A stretch of 62,303 nt of DNA from assembly GCA_963575745.1 (NCBI GenBank), contig CAUYUJ010014327.1, positions 102,501 to 164,803 on the forward strand. Direction: 5' to 3'. Position 1 is the stretch's first letter; each line of letters begins with the position of its first letter. Shown here piece after piece: positions 1 through 10,555 of this stretch. Origin of the DNA: Prorocentrum cordatum. Taxonomy: Eukaryota; Sar; Dinophyceae; Prorocentrales; Prorocentraceae. A program made the position numbers and the translations under genes. A model generated the notes under the pieces. The model was not told where the DNA came from. It ran no database searches and was given only the letters and a program-made list of their open reading frames with translations.

Positions 1-1908
1 CCATTTTCTCGTCGCGTGTCGCCCCTGCTGCGGCCCTGGGAGCCCGAAAAACTGCCCCCAAATCCGCGACCGCAAATTTTCGATAAAGGTTTTCGGTTTC
101 GCAAGAGTTCGGTCACGACCAGAGGGGGCTGAATTTCGGTGGAAAAGAGACGGCACGTCGAAATCCGAGCGAAGGTTTCGAAGACGGCGACGGCTCGCTC
201 ATTACCGGAATTGGCGACTGGAATCCGAAGTTCGGTAGCGACTGGTTCATCCGGAGCGTTACCGCAATTCTCGATAACGTATGACCTGGGCCACTGCAAG
301 GATTAAACAAATATGCGCATAGAGAAATCCTGGCCAAGCCCATTCTTGGTCTCAGGTCAGCTCGTACGCCCTCCCAGCTTGGCAACATACACCGATCACA
401 GGCCTAGGATGGAGCTGGTCACCTGTCGGGATCGGTGCTTGTGGTTGTCCCCGCCCGACACAAGGGAGAAGCCGACACGCTTGCCTGGTCGCGATTCTCC
501 GCGACTCCTGCAGATCTGGGCCTGCTCGATGCCACCTCGTTCCCTTTGCCCTTCCGCGTTATGTTCTAATACAGCATGCCCCCAGCCCCCCCCGGGCGGC
601 TCTCGGGGCCTTCTTGATGGGGTCGGTGCCTCGGCCAGCCCCCCCCCCTTCTGCTGCGGCAGTCCGGGAGGGAGAGGGACACATCGGTGGGCAAGCCAAC
701 TGCAAACGGACGTGCGAGATCACAGGGCACCGACCGCCGGCGCAACCTGGGACGACGACGATCTGCATCCTCGAGGTTGGAAGCAGGGGGCGGGACGCGA
801 CGATGAAAGTATGGATCGAGCGATCGTGGCGTAACGTGACTCCGAAAAGTACATGGCGCACGTGCCACGGTACAATTGCTTTTCTTTTGCCCGGCACAGA
901 ACACCCTTGGCCCGCCTCCGAGGAGGATCCCCCGAGTGCCTGCATGAATTCACGCGCAGTCCGCCCACACAGCCCCAGGCCAGAGCCCGAGAAAAGCGGC
1001 GACTCACGGAGCCCGGAGCCGCCGCAGTTGCATGGGGCTCTCTGGTCGCCCAGGGGACGAGGGATTCTCGGATCCTGGAGCATCGGACGGACGCGGTTTG
1101 ACGTGGCACCCAGCGGAGGGGCACCCGACTCGCAGGCACGAGAGCCAGGGTTCGCGCGGATAAGAGAAGTCAGAACGGAGAGCCAACAGCCCCCCAACCC
1201 AGAAGCTCTGATTTCAGGGGGAGCAGCATGCATACATCGGCCCACCAGGGTTAACGTGTGCGCTCAGCATATGCTCGGTGGCGGGTACTTTCTCGCCATG
1301 CCGCCAGGATAACGATATACTATGAGATGCTTGTCCTATGTGTTCTGTTCGGACGCGCGTCTCCGAGGAGGGCTTATAGACCTAATATGTCCTTTGGCGT
1401 CCCATCGCTTAGGTACTGAAGCAATACCCGTCGCCAGTCCACGCGCCTTAATCCATGCTCGCGCTTCCTCGAACACTGCCCGGCGACGCTCGACCCAGGC
1501 GGGGCACCAGAACGCCGCCCCGTGAGCCCTCCTCCCGTCTCCCTGCTCCTACCCCCCCTCTTCTCCTTCGTCCGTCTCCTCCTTCCCCATTCTTCTTCCG
1601 CCATCTTCCCCTGCTCCCTCCTTGTTTCCACTCCCCCGTCCCCCCTTCCTTTCCCACCCGTCTCCAGGAACCTTGCGGGGCTTCCAAAAAGCCCTGGAGC
1701 GCACCGAGCACCTCCGAAAAAATCTCTGGGGACCTCGCTCGTCCCCTCCCCTCTTTATTCCTCCTTCAACCCCTGTTTTGTCATCCTCCCCCCCTTTCTG
1801 AAGACTCCTCAGACGAACCACGACGATCGCGCAATCGGCTGCATCGAAAAACGCACAATGCTCAATCGCGTGAGTCGCTTATAACGCCTTCCTTCGGGAA
1901 AAGGGTTA
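1..1908. other. No credible gene; GC-rich non-coding sequence
   Basis: Several open frames overlap on both strands here, but none shows a recognisable domain or a believable composition. They are open because the sequence is GC-rich. Around 1,520-1,800 there is a pyrimidine-rich stretch (C/T on the plus strand). I see no RNA gene. Confidence 0.5.
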
Positions 1909-2075
1909 AGTGAAGGGGCCCTGGCACACACAAATAAATACACAGAAATAACAGGGTTCCCTATGTTTTCTCATATCTTCTGGTTTTTTGTCTCCCCCAC
2001 TCTTTCCATAGTTCCCCATATTTTCTGGGGAATCGACGCTTCTTGTGCCTGCGTGTTTGTTCCCCTCCTGATTAA
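1909..2075 (+). repeat. Dispersed repeat F7, copy 1
   Basis: About 165 bp, shared with 13,884-14,058 and 15,838-16,012. It starts with a GGCACACACAAA-type block, has a T-rich middle with repeated CCCATATTTTCT-like words, and ends TGTTCCCCTCCTGA. The first and last blocks are related as an inverted pair, as expected for a short non-autonomous element. No coding capacity is seen. Confidence 0.65.
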
Positions 2076-3442
2076 AGGCCCCTCCCCCCTTGCCCCTCGC
2101 CCGAGGACCTCCCCTCGCCGGGCAAGGCCTCCCAGAGGCTCGCAGAGGGGGCCGCGCGGCACCCCGAGTGGAGAACCTGCCGCGGCGAAGTCGGAACACT
2201 TGCGCCACAGCAGCTGCAGACGGAGGGAAGTTGGCGGCGAGCGAGGGGGGGAAGTGAGAGGGAGAATGCCTCCTCAGAAGGCGGCGGGACTTCTCAAAGC
2301 CCTCGCGCCTTCTGAAAATTTGTGGTGTCTTCGGGGAAGGCTTGGAACCCTTCTTAGAAGGCCGGGGGACTTCCGAGCCTTCTGAGAAGGCCTCCTCCAT
2401 CTCACTTCCCCCCTCGCTCGCCGCCGAGGAAGAGGAGGGCAAGCAGAACAGCGCGGGGAGCGCAAACGCATTATCGCAGAATCGAGGGGGGGGTACAAAG
2501 GGGAAGGCGTGGGAGTCTTGACGAGGTCGGCGCGGGCGGCAATGGGGCCCCCGACATCCTATCCCGTCGCGCTTGGCGAAGCAACGCACCTCATACATTT
2601 ATGCCAGCGCCTGCCAGGATGGGTCAATGAGGCACGACTGCTCTCGCACACAATCTATAGCCAAGCAGACACTTGCATCATGTGGGCATTGCGCCGCCGC
2701 GCGAAAGTACAGCCACCACCGGCGGGGTGCTGCCAATCCACGCGGCGAACGACCCGCGATGCTGTGATACTCCGCGCGGGCAGGCTGCCTATGCCTCTAC
2801 CAAACCGGCGCCGACGAGCCGTCTGTCGCAGACCACCGGCCAATCTTCTTCTTTCTCTTCTTCTCCTGTTTTTTCTTCTTCTTCTTCTTATCCTCATAGC
2901 GGTTTTCCGCCATCGGGGACGCCTGTCCTCGGGCTGATGGAAGTGGTTTCCCCCACCTGCCACCGTAGGGATATCAACTTCCCAGCCGCTCTGGGACGGG
3001 TGATCCCGTTGGAGGAACACTTCACTTTGTGTCAAGCAGTTCTTGGCCGCAACTCTCCCTAGCTCACCTGGCGTCGTGCGCCCGGGCCGCGCGTCCTTGA
3101 GGGGGCCCGACTGGGGGGGAACCGGCTCGCGGGCGGGGAGGGGGGGGCTTCGAGTTTGAATTGGCGAGACGCCGCCGATTGAAAAGCGATGGGCCCACGA
3201 CAGTGACAGCGCGCGTCCCCCCCCTGAGCCAGTCCGCCACAACGATCCTCGTCGTCCAGCTCTGGGTCACAGGAAGGAGAGAGCTCGCCTGGCCACGTCG
3301 AGCCTCGGCCGCGGACGGGTCCCCCGACAACGACCTCAGGGACGGCCCGACCATCTGGGCCCCTCCTGCCCATGCTCCCGTCTCCGTCCCTTTCCAGACC
3401 CCCGACGTCGGAACCTTTCCACTGGACGGTCCCTGGGCCCAG
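2076..3442. other. No credible gene; AGAAGGC-type hairpin block at 2,220-2,400
   Basis: Between about 2,270 and 2,400 the words CTTCTGAGAAGGC and CCTTCTTAGAAGG recur in both directions, and the flanking CTCACTTCCCCCCTCGCTCGC is the inverse of sequence near 2,240. This is probably a short inverted-repeat element. The rest, including the T/C-rich run at 2,845-2,890, has no recognisable content. Confidence 0.45.
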
Positions 3443-3612
3443 TACGGTGGAGGCCCATCCACAAGAAGCCTTCCCCAAGAAAACAAAAACCCTGAGACCA
3501 CAGAACGTCCACCGCTCTCTGGCGCGGGAGCGTCACGCTTTCCAGCGCCAAGCCTTCGGAACCCAAGAAACCCAGGGCGCCCTGGAGGCAATCAGGAGTC
3601 AACTGCAGGGGG
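3443..3612 (+). repeat. Dispersed inverted-repeat element F8, copy 1
   Basis: Related to 4,497-4,670 and 21,472-21,655. All share a start like GGTGGAGGCCCATCCACAAG, a central CCTGAGACC block, and CCCAGGGC(G/A)CCCTGGAGGCA near the far end. The right end is diverged in this copy. Confidence 0.6.
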
Positions 3613-3911
3613 GTTCTGGGCATGTGCCCCCGCTGCAAGGGCTCCCCGAGGGGCCGAAAGCGACCCGAATCTATCCGTGGATGTGCTTCCCACGATGCGA
3701 GAGGCGGCCTGGCCCCCATCCCTGCCCCCCGCAGGTCGCGCGCCCAGCTGCGGAGGGCGAGCGCAGCCTCGGCTCGGCTCCGAGCAGATGGCTGGGCGTG
3801 GGCGGACTCCAGCGGACGACCCGCCAGACCACCCCCACCCAGCGCGAAGACCTGACTGTCGGGTGGGGGGGGGTACGGGCTTCCTATGTGGTTTCCCATC
3901 AGAACAAGAAA

Positions 3912-4083
3912 AAATGCACAAACATAAACTTTGGCGCTCCGCGCGGATTTCGTGGATCCGCGCTGGACCCCAATCCCTGGCGCGCGGAGCGCGCCAAGGG
4001 CGGCGCCGGAGGCGCCGCCGGGGGGGCCCGGGCGCTGGTCCAAGAAATCCGCGCGGAGCTCCAAAAGCTTGTGTTCATGGCGT
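3912..4083 (+). repeat. Palindromic MITE-like element F3, copy 1
   Basis: About 170 bp with inverted ends: GCGCTCCGCGCGGATTTC on the left answered by GAAATCCGCGCGGAGCTCC on the right. The centre has two small hairpins, around GGCGCGCGGAGCGCGCC and GGCGCCGGAGGCGCC. Other copies are at 4,668, 4,905, 6,178, 7,096 (partial), 8,650 and 9,053, so the family clusters in 3.9-9.2 kb. It is too short to code, so it is a non-autonomous element or structured repeat. Confidence 0.75.
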
Positions 4084-4183
4084 CGTATCTTCTCCGATCA
4101 AAATGTTCCGCAACCCCTCCTTACCCACTGGGAATGGAAGGCAGATCGGGGCCGTCGGGCTGGGTCAGGGTGGCCTGGTCTCG

Positions 4184-4316
4184 CCGTCGCTCGGACGTCC
4201 ATTCCCTGTGTTTCTTTCGGTTTCGTGCGTGGTTTTTTCGCCCAATGATCAAGGATGCTCCTCGATGGTCCTCGCCGAAAGAAAAATGCACACGTCCGAG
4301 CGATGCCAAGTGGTAG
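4184..4316 (+). repeat. Inverted-repeat element F9, copy 1
   Basis: The left end CGTCGCTCGGACGTCCATT is matched in reverse by ACACGTCCGAGCGATGCCA on the right. A second copy lies at 13,289-13,418. The middle carries GATCAAGGATG and a GTCCTCGCCGA(A/G)A block in both copies. Confidence 0.7.
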
Positions 4317-4496
4317 GCGGTGGCCAAGCGGGGCCGCGCCCTGCAGCGCCGAGGCGGCGGCAGCCGGCGGCCGCGCTGGGCGACGAGGGCCCCCGCCGCG
4401 CGCCGAGGCGAGCGCACGGCCTCTGCGCGCGTGGCTCGGGCGTCGACGTGCGCTTCGGCGCCGCAGCCAATAGCGGGAGAACAACACGCCATCAAC

Positions 4497-4670
4497 GTAC
4501 AGTGGAGGCCAGTCCACGAGAAACCTTGCACAAGAAAGCCAACCCTGAGACACCAGGACGTCCATTGGTTTCTGGTGCGGGGACGCCGCGCTGTCCACAG
4601 CAAAACCCTCGAAACCCAGGGCACCCTGGAGGCAAGCAGGGTGTTTCTTGGCATAGGCCTCCACTGTAAA
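4497..4670 (+). repeat. Inverted-repeat element F8, copy 2, ends intact
   Basis: Begins ACAGTGGAGGCC and ends GGCCTCCACTGT, a perfect 12-bp terminal inverted repeat, which defines the F8 boundaries. It abuts the next F3 element. Confidence 0.75.
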
Positions 4671-4790
4671 CTGTTGGATCTGCGCTGGACCCCAATCCCT
4701 GGCGCGCAGCGCGAGGGGCGGCGTCGGAGGCGCCTCCGGGGGGGCCTGGGCGCCGCTCCAAGAAATCCGCGCGGAGCTCCAACAGTTTCG
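4668..4790 (+). repeat. F3 element, copy 2 (short form)
   Basis: Outer inverted ends AACTGTTGGA and TCCAACAGTTT surround the F3 core (GCGCTGGACCCC ... AAATCCGCGCGGAGC). It lacks part of the left arm. Confidence 0.65.
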
Positions 4791-4904
4791 AGTCTACTCG
4801 CAGCTCCGCGCGCCGCTCCTTGAGCTCACCCTGCGCAGCCATTCGTCGGGCGCTCGAGTCGCGCGGATGAGCGACGTCGTCCTTCTGGCCATCGCGCGAG
4901 ACTA

Positions 4905-5045
4905 GAAACAATCGGCGCTGGACCCCTCCCCCTGGCGCGAGGAGCGCGCCAGGGGCGGTGCCAGAGGCGCCGCCAGGGGGGCCCAGCGGCGGGTCTGAGT
5001 TGGTCCAAGAGATCCGCGCGGACTTCCGAGAAATCATGTTTCTGC
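4905..5045 (+). repeat. F3 element, copy 3
   Basis: Contains the F3 core GGCGCTGGACCCC, the central GGCGCGAGGAGCGCGCC hairpin and the right arm ATCCGCGCGGACTTCC. The left arm is reduced. Confidence 0.65.
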
Positions 5046-5252
5046 CGTTTTCTGCTCTTCGGCAACCTCCCCAATCGCTTACTTTTCGCGATAACGCCCG
5101 TTCCCGGCCCTGCTTCTTCCCCCCCCACCCTGGTCACGTCAGGATTCGCGCCGGCGCCTTTTGGGAACGACCCCTTTCTATGCATTCCCATGGCGCCACC
5201 GGCGCGAATCGTGACGTGACCGTCCCCACCTCTCCCCCGGACACGCCCGTTA

Positions 5253-5482
5253 TCTAGAGGCATCCCAAGAGTGCTCCGAGTAAGCAGGGTCGGAGGATCG
5301 CGCCGCATCGCCGATTCACCGCCGATGCATCGGCGATGCATCGGCGACGTCGGCGGTGCATCGGCGACGTCGCCGTGGAGACAATCGGGCTCCACATCGG
5401 GCCGCATTGGCGATACATCGGTGATGCGGCACGAGCCTCCGACCCCATCTACTCCGACTCCATCTGGGAGACCTGGAGATTA
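5253..5482 (+). repeat. Inverted-repeat element F2 with GATGCATCG core, copy 1
   Basis: About 50-bp imperfect inverted ends: the left carries CAGGGTCGGAGGATCGCG, the right CCTCCGACCCCATCTACTCC. The core is made of overlapping CGATGCATCGGCGA and CGACGTCGGCG palindromes. Related copies are at 8,283-8,490, 16,264-16,499 and a truncated one at 36,107-36,255. Confidence 0.75.
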
Positions 5483-6177
5483 TCGCGAAGGGATAAAACA
5501 AAATCTCTGACACCTTGGCATGATTAAAGCAAGGGTCCCGAGGGAAACGAGTCCTGTACCCCAGGGCCTTTCCCAAGGGCCAGTTCTGAATCCAGAGTCG
5601 TTTTCTGACGGCCTCAGGGGTTCTGGGGGAGCCCTGCGAGCCCCAAAACGGCGAAACAACTCGGGACCCGTGTTCCTCAGGACCCCTCTCCTTCATGGCG
5701 ACCCCCCATCTCCTGGAACGCACAAGGGCATACTGGTACCATGTGCCTCTGTTGAAAGCGCACGTCCCATCCGAACATATCTGATACACTTCTTGTACAG
5801 CACCGCACACGCACACATCGTGGCAGGGCTGGCGCCGGCCATCCGACGCGCCAGGATTTGGGTGGTGCCGACCCCTGGCACGATTGCGCCGGCCCTCCGA
5901 GGCGGGCGCAGTGGCAGGAGGACCCCTCGGCCGTGCGGCCCAGCCGCAGGTTCAGCGAGCGGTCGTCGTCCTCCTCGCCGCGGAGGCGGGGGGGGTCTGC
6001 GGGCGTGGTCCGCTGGGGGGGGAGACGCAGACCGATGCGCACCCTGGAGGCCCGAAGAGCGACCCGGGGGTCCGATGAGCCAAGGACCAGCAAGCACGCC
6101 AGCGCGTGGCTGCTGCAGGAAGGCCCCTGGCTGGTCTCCGCGCCTGGCCCACCATGTCCTAGACCATGCCAAAAAAA
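5483..6177. other. No credible gene
   Basis: Overlapping open frames on both strands without recognisable domains. Nothing repeated was matched elsewhere in the window. Confidence 0.4.
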
Positions 6178-6349
6178 CGGCATGAACATACACTTTTAGA
6201 GGTCCGCGCGGATTCGTGGATCTGGGCCAGAACACCCTCCCTGGCGCGCGGAGCGCGCAGGGGCGGCGCCAGAGGCGCCGCCGTGGGGCCCCAACGCGGA
6301 TCCAAGAAATCCGCGCGGAGCGCCAAAAGTTTATGCTTATGCCGGTTTC
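6178..6349 (+). repeat. F3 element, copy 4
   Basis: Full-length relative of 3,912-4,083: left arm GGTCCGCGCGGATTCGTGG, central GGCGCGCGGAGCGCGC and GGCGCCAGAGGCGCC, right arm AAATCCGCGCGGAGCGCC. It is flanked by similar CATGAACATA/TTATGCTTATG ends. Confidence 0.75.
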
Positions 6350-6492
6350 TCTTCTTCGAGTCGGGAAGACTGCGGCACGGGCAGGGATGGCGGCAGGAGC
6401 GAGGAAGAGCAGCAGCACCTCGAGGTGTGCAGGCGTCGAGGAGCGATTTAAAAAAATCGGCAGCGCCCGCGGTCGCGGGGGGCGCGGGTGTT

Positions 6493-6743
6493 TGGGTGAC
6501 CCAGAAGGGGGTCCAGCCGAAAAGGGGTGGTGCAATAGATTTGGGGCAATTGTATTGCACGTGTATTGCGCTGGAGAATTGTATAGCATTGCATTGAAAG
6601 TAATGTATTGCACGCGGAAATCCAGCAATACATTTGCGCCCAGGAATGCACTGGACGCCCCAAATGTTTTGCGACCCCACAAATCTATTGCACCACATCT
6701 ATTGCACCACCCCCTTGTCGCTGGACCCCCTTTTGGGCCAACC
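6493..6743 (+). repeat. Inverted-repeat element F14 with TGCAATA words
   Basis: About 250 bp. The left arm AGAAGGGGGTCCAGC followed by GTGGTGCAATAGATTTG is answered on the right by CAAATCTATTGCACCAC and GCTGGACCCCCTTTT, giving terminal inverted repeats of roughly 45 bp. The interior is rich in TATTGCA words in both directions. It is MITE-like, with no second copy in the window. Confidence 0.7.
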
Positions 6744-7095
6744 CGAGGGTGTCGCTTATGGCACGGCCGTGCTGGGAACGGGCGCTGTGGAGCGGGCGGA
6801 GAAGAAGAAAGCGACCGCGGAGGAGGATACGGGAAGGTGCCCTCCGCCGAATCGGCAAGCGAGCAGCGCCGGACGCCGAGGAACCAAAAGCGATGTGACC
6901 ACATGCCATACCCATCGGTCGGATGAAGTAGGTAGAACCATGAAGTCGGAAGGCGTCGAAAGTAGATTGGGGATCCGCCCGCCCCCTTGGGAGGAGGGAA
7001 GGGGTGAAGCCACCCGATCCTTGAAGTAGTAAGGCGCTTAACGTAGATTAGAATATGGGACTCCCCAAATACCTGTTTTCAAAACGACCGATGGG
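6744..7095. other. No gene or repeat recognised
   Basis: About 350 bp with no recognisable coding, RNA or repeat content. Confidence 0.4.
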
Positions 7096-7160
7096 TAAAT
7101 GCTCGAAGGTCCGCGCGGATCTCGTGGCTCGGCGATGGAGCCCCCCCTGGGCGGCGCCCC
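7096..7160 (+). repeat. F3 fragment
   Basis: Only the left arm (GGTCCGCGCGGATCTCGTGG) and the start of the core are present. The right half is missing or replaced. Confidence 0.5.
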
Positions 7161-7212
7161 TTCTTCGTCGCACCTGCCCTGCTCTTTGGGCGTTCTCTTG
7201 GGGTTGGTCTTA

Positions 7213-7232
7213 GGTCGGGCGTGTCCCCCTAC

Positions 7233-7273
<41 letters not shown>

Positions 7274-7333
7274 CGTCCCCTGATTATGTTTTGACTACCT
7301 TTGCTTCTTCCTCCTGTAGAGGGACATGCCCGA
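7213..7333 (+). repeat. MITE family F1, copy a, with 39-nt poly(T)
   Basis: F1 elements begin GGTCGGGC(G/A)TGTCC(C/T)CCTAC and end TCCTCCTGTAGAGGGACA(T/G)GCCCGAC. Inside most is a conserved CGTCCCC.GACTATG.TT block. This copy has a pure poly(T) tract right after the left end. The family occurs at least nine times in the window. Confidence 0.75.
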
Positions 7334-7434
7334 GACTCAACCCTGTTCCCTGCCTCGGGGCTCTGCTGCCGCTCCGAGTCTGCACGTCGGCTCGAGAACC
7401 TCCGACGCCGGGCCAAGGCTGGCATCACGCGTGG

Positions 7435-7795
7435 GGGGCTGCCGAGACGCAGCTCCGGGCCACTGTGCTCTCTCCCAGGAAGCAGCCCGTTTACGATTTG
7501 GCGCGCTGTGTTGTATTCCGGGGGGGTTGGGCGTGGCTTAATGGGGGGGTCACAAATGGGGGGGTCAGGAAAGGTCCCCTTTCGTGCCCCTTTCGGGCCC
7601 CTCCAGCGCCCCAGGGGGCTCGTTTATGTACCGTTTGGGTACCTTTTCGGACCACCCTCGCCACCCCCCCATTTATGACCCCCCCATTACGCAACGCCCA
7701 ATGGGGCTGCTGAGACGCAGCTCCGGGCCATTGTGCTTTCTCCCAGGAAGCAGCCCGTTTACGATTTAGCGCGCTGTGCTGTATTCCGGGGGGGT
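7435..7795 (+). repeat. Element F15 between two 93-bp direct repeats
   Basis: 7,435-7,528 and 7,703-7,795 are nearly identical direct copies, both containing GAGACGCAGCTCCGGGCCA and AAGCAGCCCGTTTACGATTT. Between them, 7,529-7,702 is a 174-bp segment with inverted ends (left GGGCGTGGCTTAATGGGGG, right the complement with a few changes) and GGGGGGGTC on the left mirrored by GACCCCCCC on the right. The flanking duplication is far longer than a usual target-site duplication. Confidence 0.7.
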
Positions 7796-8025
7796 GTTTT
7801 TTTTTCTCTTCCGGGAAGACTGGTTGCGCAGCCACGGATTGGCCAGCCCTCGCCCAGCTTCCGAGAAACAGGCTGGCGCATCCGTCCGCAGCTGCGGCGC
7901 GGAATGAGATGTTCGAGCAGTTCACTGCGAATGCATCGATGTCGTCGCCCTCGGGGTTGCAGGCGTGCGCCTGTGACTCTTTCGTTCATGTTCGTTGACC
8001 ACCACCAGCGCGAGGATGGGGCACG

Positions 8026-8095
8026 CGCCAACATGGACTGGGGATCCGTGGATCTGGCGCGTGGGCGCCAAGCCCACGCATCGGGAAACTACCCC
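8026..8095 (+). repeat. Dispersed repeat F13, copy 1
   Basis: CAACATGGACTGGGGATCCG and GATCTGGCGCGTGGGCGCCA recur at 33,512-33,590. The sequence around GATCTGGCGCGTGGGCGCCA is a small hairpin. Confidence 0.55.
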
Positions 8096-8282
8096 CTGAA
8101 GTATGAAACCGCTGCCACAGGATTTGGCGAAGGAGCGCATCGACTGCGCATGGCAGCGGGACCCATCGCGAATCCACGCGCCGTGCTCCGTGCTTGCGCT
8201 TCCCCCGGAGTGGATCTATGGGGGGATCCTCGTGGTCGTGCCGTCCCCCTTCCCGCCCGAGGCATCCCCAATCCCCAGCACT

Positions 8283-8490
8283 AGAGGGCTCCTAGATGGT
8301 GTCGGGGTAGGTGGGTTCGGAGCAGCGCGCCACTTCGACGATGCACCACCGATACGTCACCGATGCATCCTTCGTCGATGCAGCGGCGCCTTCGTCGTGA
8401 AGAAAAACGACCTTCACATCGAGCCGCAACGGTGCGGCGCGATCCTCCGACCCCATCTACTCGGACCCCCGTTTGGGAGGTCTAGATTCC
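8283..8490 (+). repeat. F2 element, copy 2
   Basis: Left end CTCCTAGATGGTGTCGGGGT, right end CCGACCCCATCTACTCGG then GGGAGGTCTAGA. The core has GATGCA words as in the copies at 5,253 and 16,264, with the shared CACATCGAGCCGC block. Confidence 0.7.
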
Positions 8491-8502
8491 TGCCGGCGCG
8501 CA

Positions 8503-8640
8503 CGAGGGGGTAGGTGGGAAGCTTCCTAGAAGGAGGCCGCTTCTTAGAAGGCGCCCGCCCTACCTCTACAGACGAGGCCCGCGCCCTCTGAGAAGCAGGG
8601 GCGCTTCAAGGAAGCCTTCCCCCCTTCCCACTGCGCCCCT
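8503..8640 (+). repeat. Dispersed repeat F12, copy 1
   Basis: Starts near CGCACGAGGGGGTAGG. It has CTTCTTAGAAGGCGC in the middle and GAGGCCCGCGCC(T/C)TCTGAGAAGCAGGGG to the right. The same order is found at 10,343-10,490 and 14,085-14,218. Confidence 0.6.
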
Positions 8641-8649
8641 TCTGCGCGT

Positions 8650-8790
8650 GCGGCGGCCCTTCCTCGAGGCTACAATCTCCTCCCAGGCGCGCGCAGCGCG
8701 CCAGGGGCGGCGCCGGAGGCGCCGCCCGGGGGGAGCCCAGCGCGGATCCAAGAAATCCGCGCGGAGCACCAAACGTTTATGCTGATGGCG
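8650..8790 (+). repeat. F3 element, copy 6
   Basis: Core GGCGCGCGCAGCGCGCC, GGCGCCGGAGGCGCC and right arm AAATCCGCGCGGAGCACC. The left arm is replaced by other sequence. Confidence 0.65.
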
Positions 8791-9052
8791 TTGTGTTATC
8801 TTCTTATTATTCTTCTTATGTTTCTTCTTATTCTGCTTATTCTTCTTCGCCCGAACCACCCAACCCCAAGCGTCGCGCCCCGCGCCGCGCGACGCACGAC
8901 CGCCCCCGCCTCTCCGCGCCCTCGCGCCCTGGGGGAAGGGCAGCGGCCCGGGCCCGGCCCCAGCGGCGCGCCCGCGGGGGGGGGGAAAGAGGAGGGGCGG
9001 GGCTTCTCGGAAGGCTCGGACGTCCCGCGGCCTTCTGTGGGGAGCGAAGGAT

Positions 9053-9215
9053 GACATGAACATAACAGCTCGGAGGTCCGCGCGGACTTCTCGGATCTGC
9101 GCTGGGCCCCCCTGGCGGCGCCTCTGGTGCCGCCCCTGGCGCGCCGCGCGCGCCTGGGAGGGAGGTCCAGCGCGGATCCAGGAAAATCCACGCGGACCTC
9201 CGAGGGTTTATGTTT
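9053..9215 (-). repeat. F3 element, copy 7, inverted
   Basis: Both arms are present (GGTCCGCGCGGACTTCTCGG left, AAATCCACGCGGACCTCC right), but the core order GGCGCCTCTGGTGCCGCC then GGCGCGCCGCGCGCGCC is the reverse of the other copies. The core therefore lies in the opposite orientation. Confidence 0.65.
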
Positions 9216-9496
9216 GTGTCACTTTTCGTTCCCCCATTCTGTGGCCCCGCCAGAGGTCCTCCGGAGAGATCTGGACCCCCCAGAGGCCTGGACCCCAGAG
9301 GTTTGGACCCCTCCCCCGGGACCAGCTGTTCATTGCTTTTGACAGCCCCCGGGGCCCAGCAGCGGCCCCAGATGCGGAAAAAAATGGGAAGCCAGAAACC
9401 ACCCACTGCCGTCGGCATGAATCAATGATCGTCGGAATGCGGGTCAGTGCCAGCGTGCGCCCGTCCACCGAAACACTTCCATTCGATGCCAGCGCT

Positions 9497-9685
9497 ATGT
9501 CGGGCGCGTCCCCCTACAGGGGGATCGTCGACGAAAAATGAAAGATACCCCAAAAATAATCAAAAGATAGTCCCAAAATAGCCTGGGGACTATGTTTGGA
9601 CTATTTTTTGACCTTTTTGGGGTATGTTGGGGATGTTTATTATTTTCCGTCGAAAATCTCCCTGTAGGGGGACACGCCCGACATA
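9497..9685 (+). mobile_element. F1 MITE, copy b, with perfect ends and 9-bp target-site duplication
   Basis: Terminal inverted repeat of about 27 bp, starting TATGTCGGGCG on the left and read in reverse on the right, with one C/T difference. ATGCCAGCG lies immediately outside both ends (9,487-9,495 and 9,686-9,694), a 9-bp target-site duplication. That size is typical of Mutator-like elements (known family behaviour). It codes for nothing, so a transposase would have to be supplied elsewhere. This is the best-preserved F1 copy. Confidence 0.82.
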
Positions 9686-10007
9686 ATGCCAGCGGCGAAA
9701 AGAAGGCCGACACGGGCTGCGCATTAGTGGCGGTGCCGAACGGGGTAATCAAGCACACGCTGTGGGCACGTTCTGAGGAACAACGATTTTTGTGCACGAC
9801 AGCTGGCAAATCGAACGCCAAAAACTCCGACTCGAGGCGCCGCCCTGGAACGCCTGGGGAGCCGACGGAGCCGCGAGCGCCAGCCGACGGAGCCGACCCG
9901 GCGCCGACGGAGCCGATCGGGCGGCAGCGGACCAGGCACGGGCCACGATGAGCGACATCGGCCGTGGTTCACGAAGTGGCCGTGTGGTGTCAGAATGTCG
10001 GAAACTG

Positions 10008-10200
10008 GAACATATACATTACCAGTGGCGGGCTGTTTTTCAATCCCAGGACTTCTTGAGGGTCGAGGACAACGCTGGGGTGGTGTGGTGTATACGTTTT
10101 TCCCCGATGTCCCGGGGGAAACAACGAAAAATCATACACCAGGGTCCCGTATACACCAGGATCGGCTCTCCAGTGCAAATTCCAATGCAGGGCCGGAGGA
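10008..10200 (+). repeat. Dispersed repeat F4, copy 1
   Basis: About 190 bp. The same sequence, inverted, is at 34,316-34,515: shared blocks include ACCAGTGGCGGGCTGTTT, CCCAGGACTT and CCTGGTGTATAC. GTATACA-type words lie near both ends. Confidence 0.75.
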
Positions 10201-10342
10201 AGCATGGGTGTATAGAGTTCGGTTCCCTAGAATGGCCTCCAGGTCGGCTGGCTGCGAAGGCCCTGCCTGGGCCTCCGCACTGGCGGGGGGGGGGGGGCGG
10301 AACCAGAAGGCGCCCGCGGGAACCGCGCCCTAGTTGGCGGTA

Positions 10343-10490
10343 CGCGCACAAGGGGGCAGGGGGGGGGACGCGTCTTGCTTCGAAGCAGGCTGCTTCTTGA
10401 AGGCGCTGGCCCCGAATCTACAGGCAAGGCCCGCGCCTGCTGAGAAGCAGGGGTGCTTCTAAGGAGCCCCCCCCTTCCTCTGCCCTGGGT
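10343..10490 (+). repeat. F12 repeat, copy 2
   Basis: Same order of blocks as 8,503-8,640: GCGCACAAGGGGGCAGG, CTTCTTGAAGGCGC, CTACAGGCAAGGCCCGCGCC, TGAGAAGCAGGGG. Confidence 0.6.
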
Positions 10491-10555
10491 CTGCCCCCCT
10501 CTGCGCGTGGCCGCCACAGGCAGGCTCAGCTACACTCGCTCACTTCCCAAGCTGA

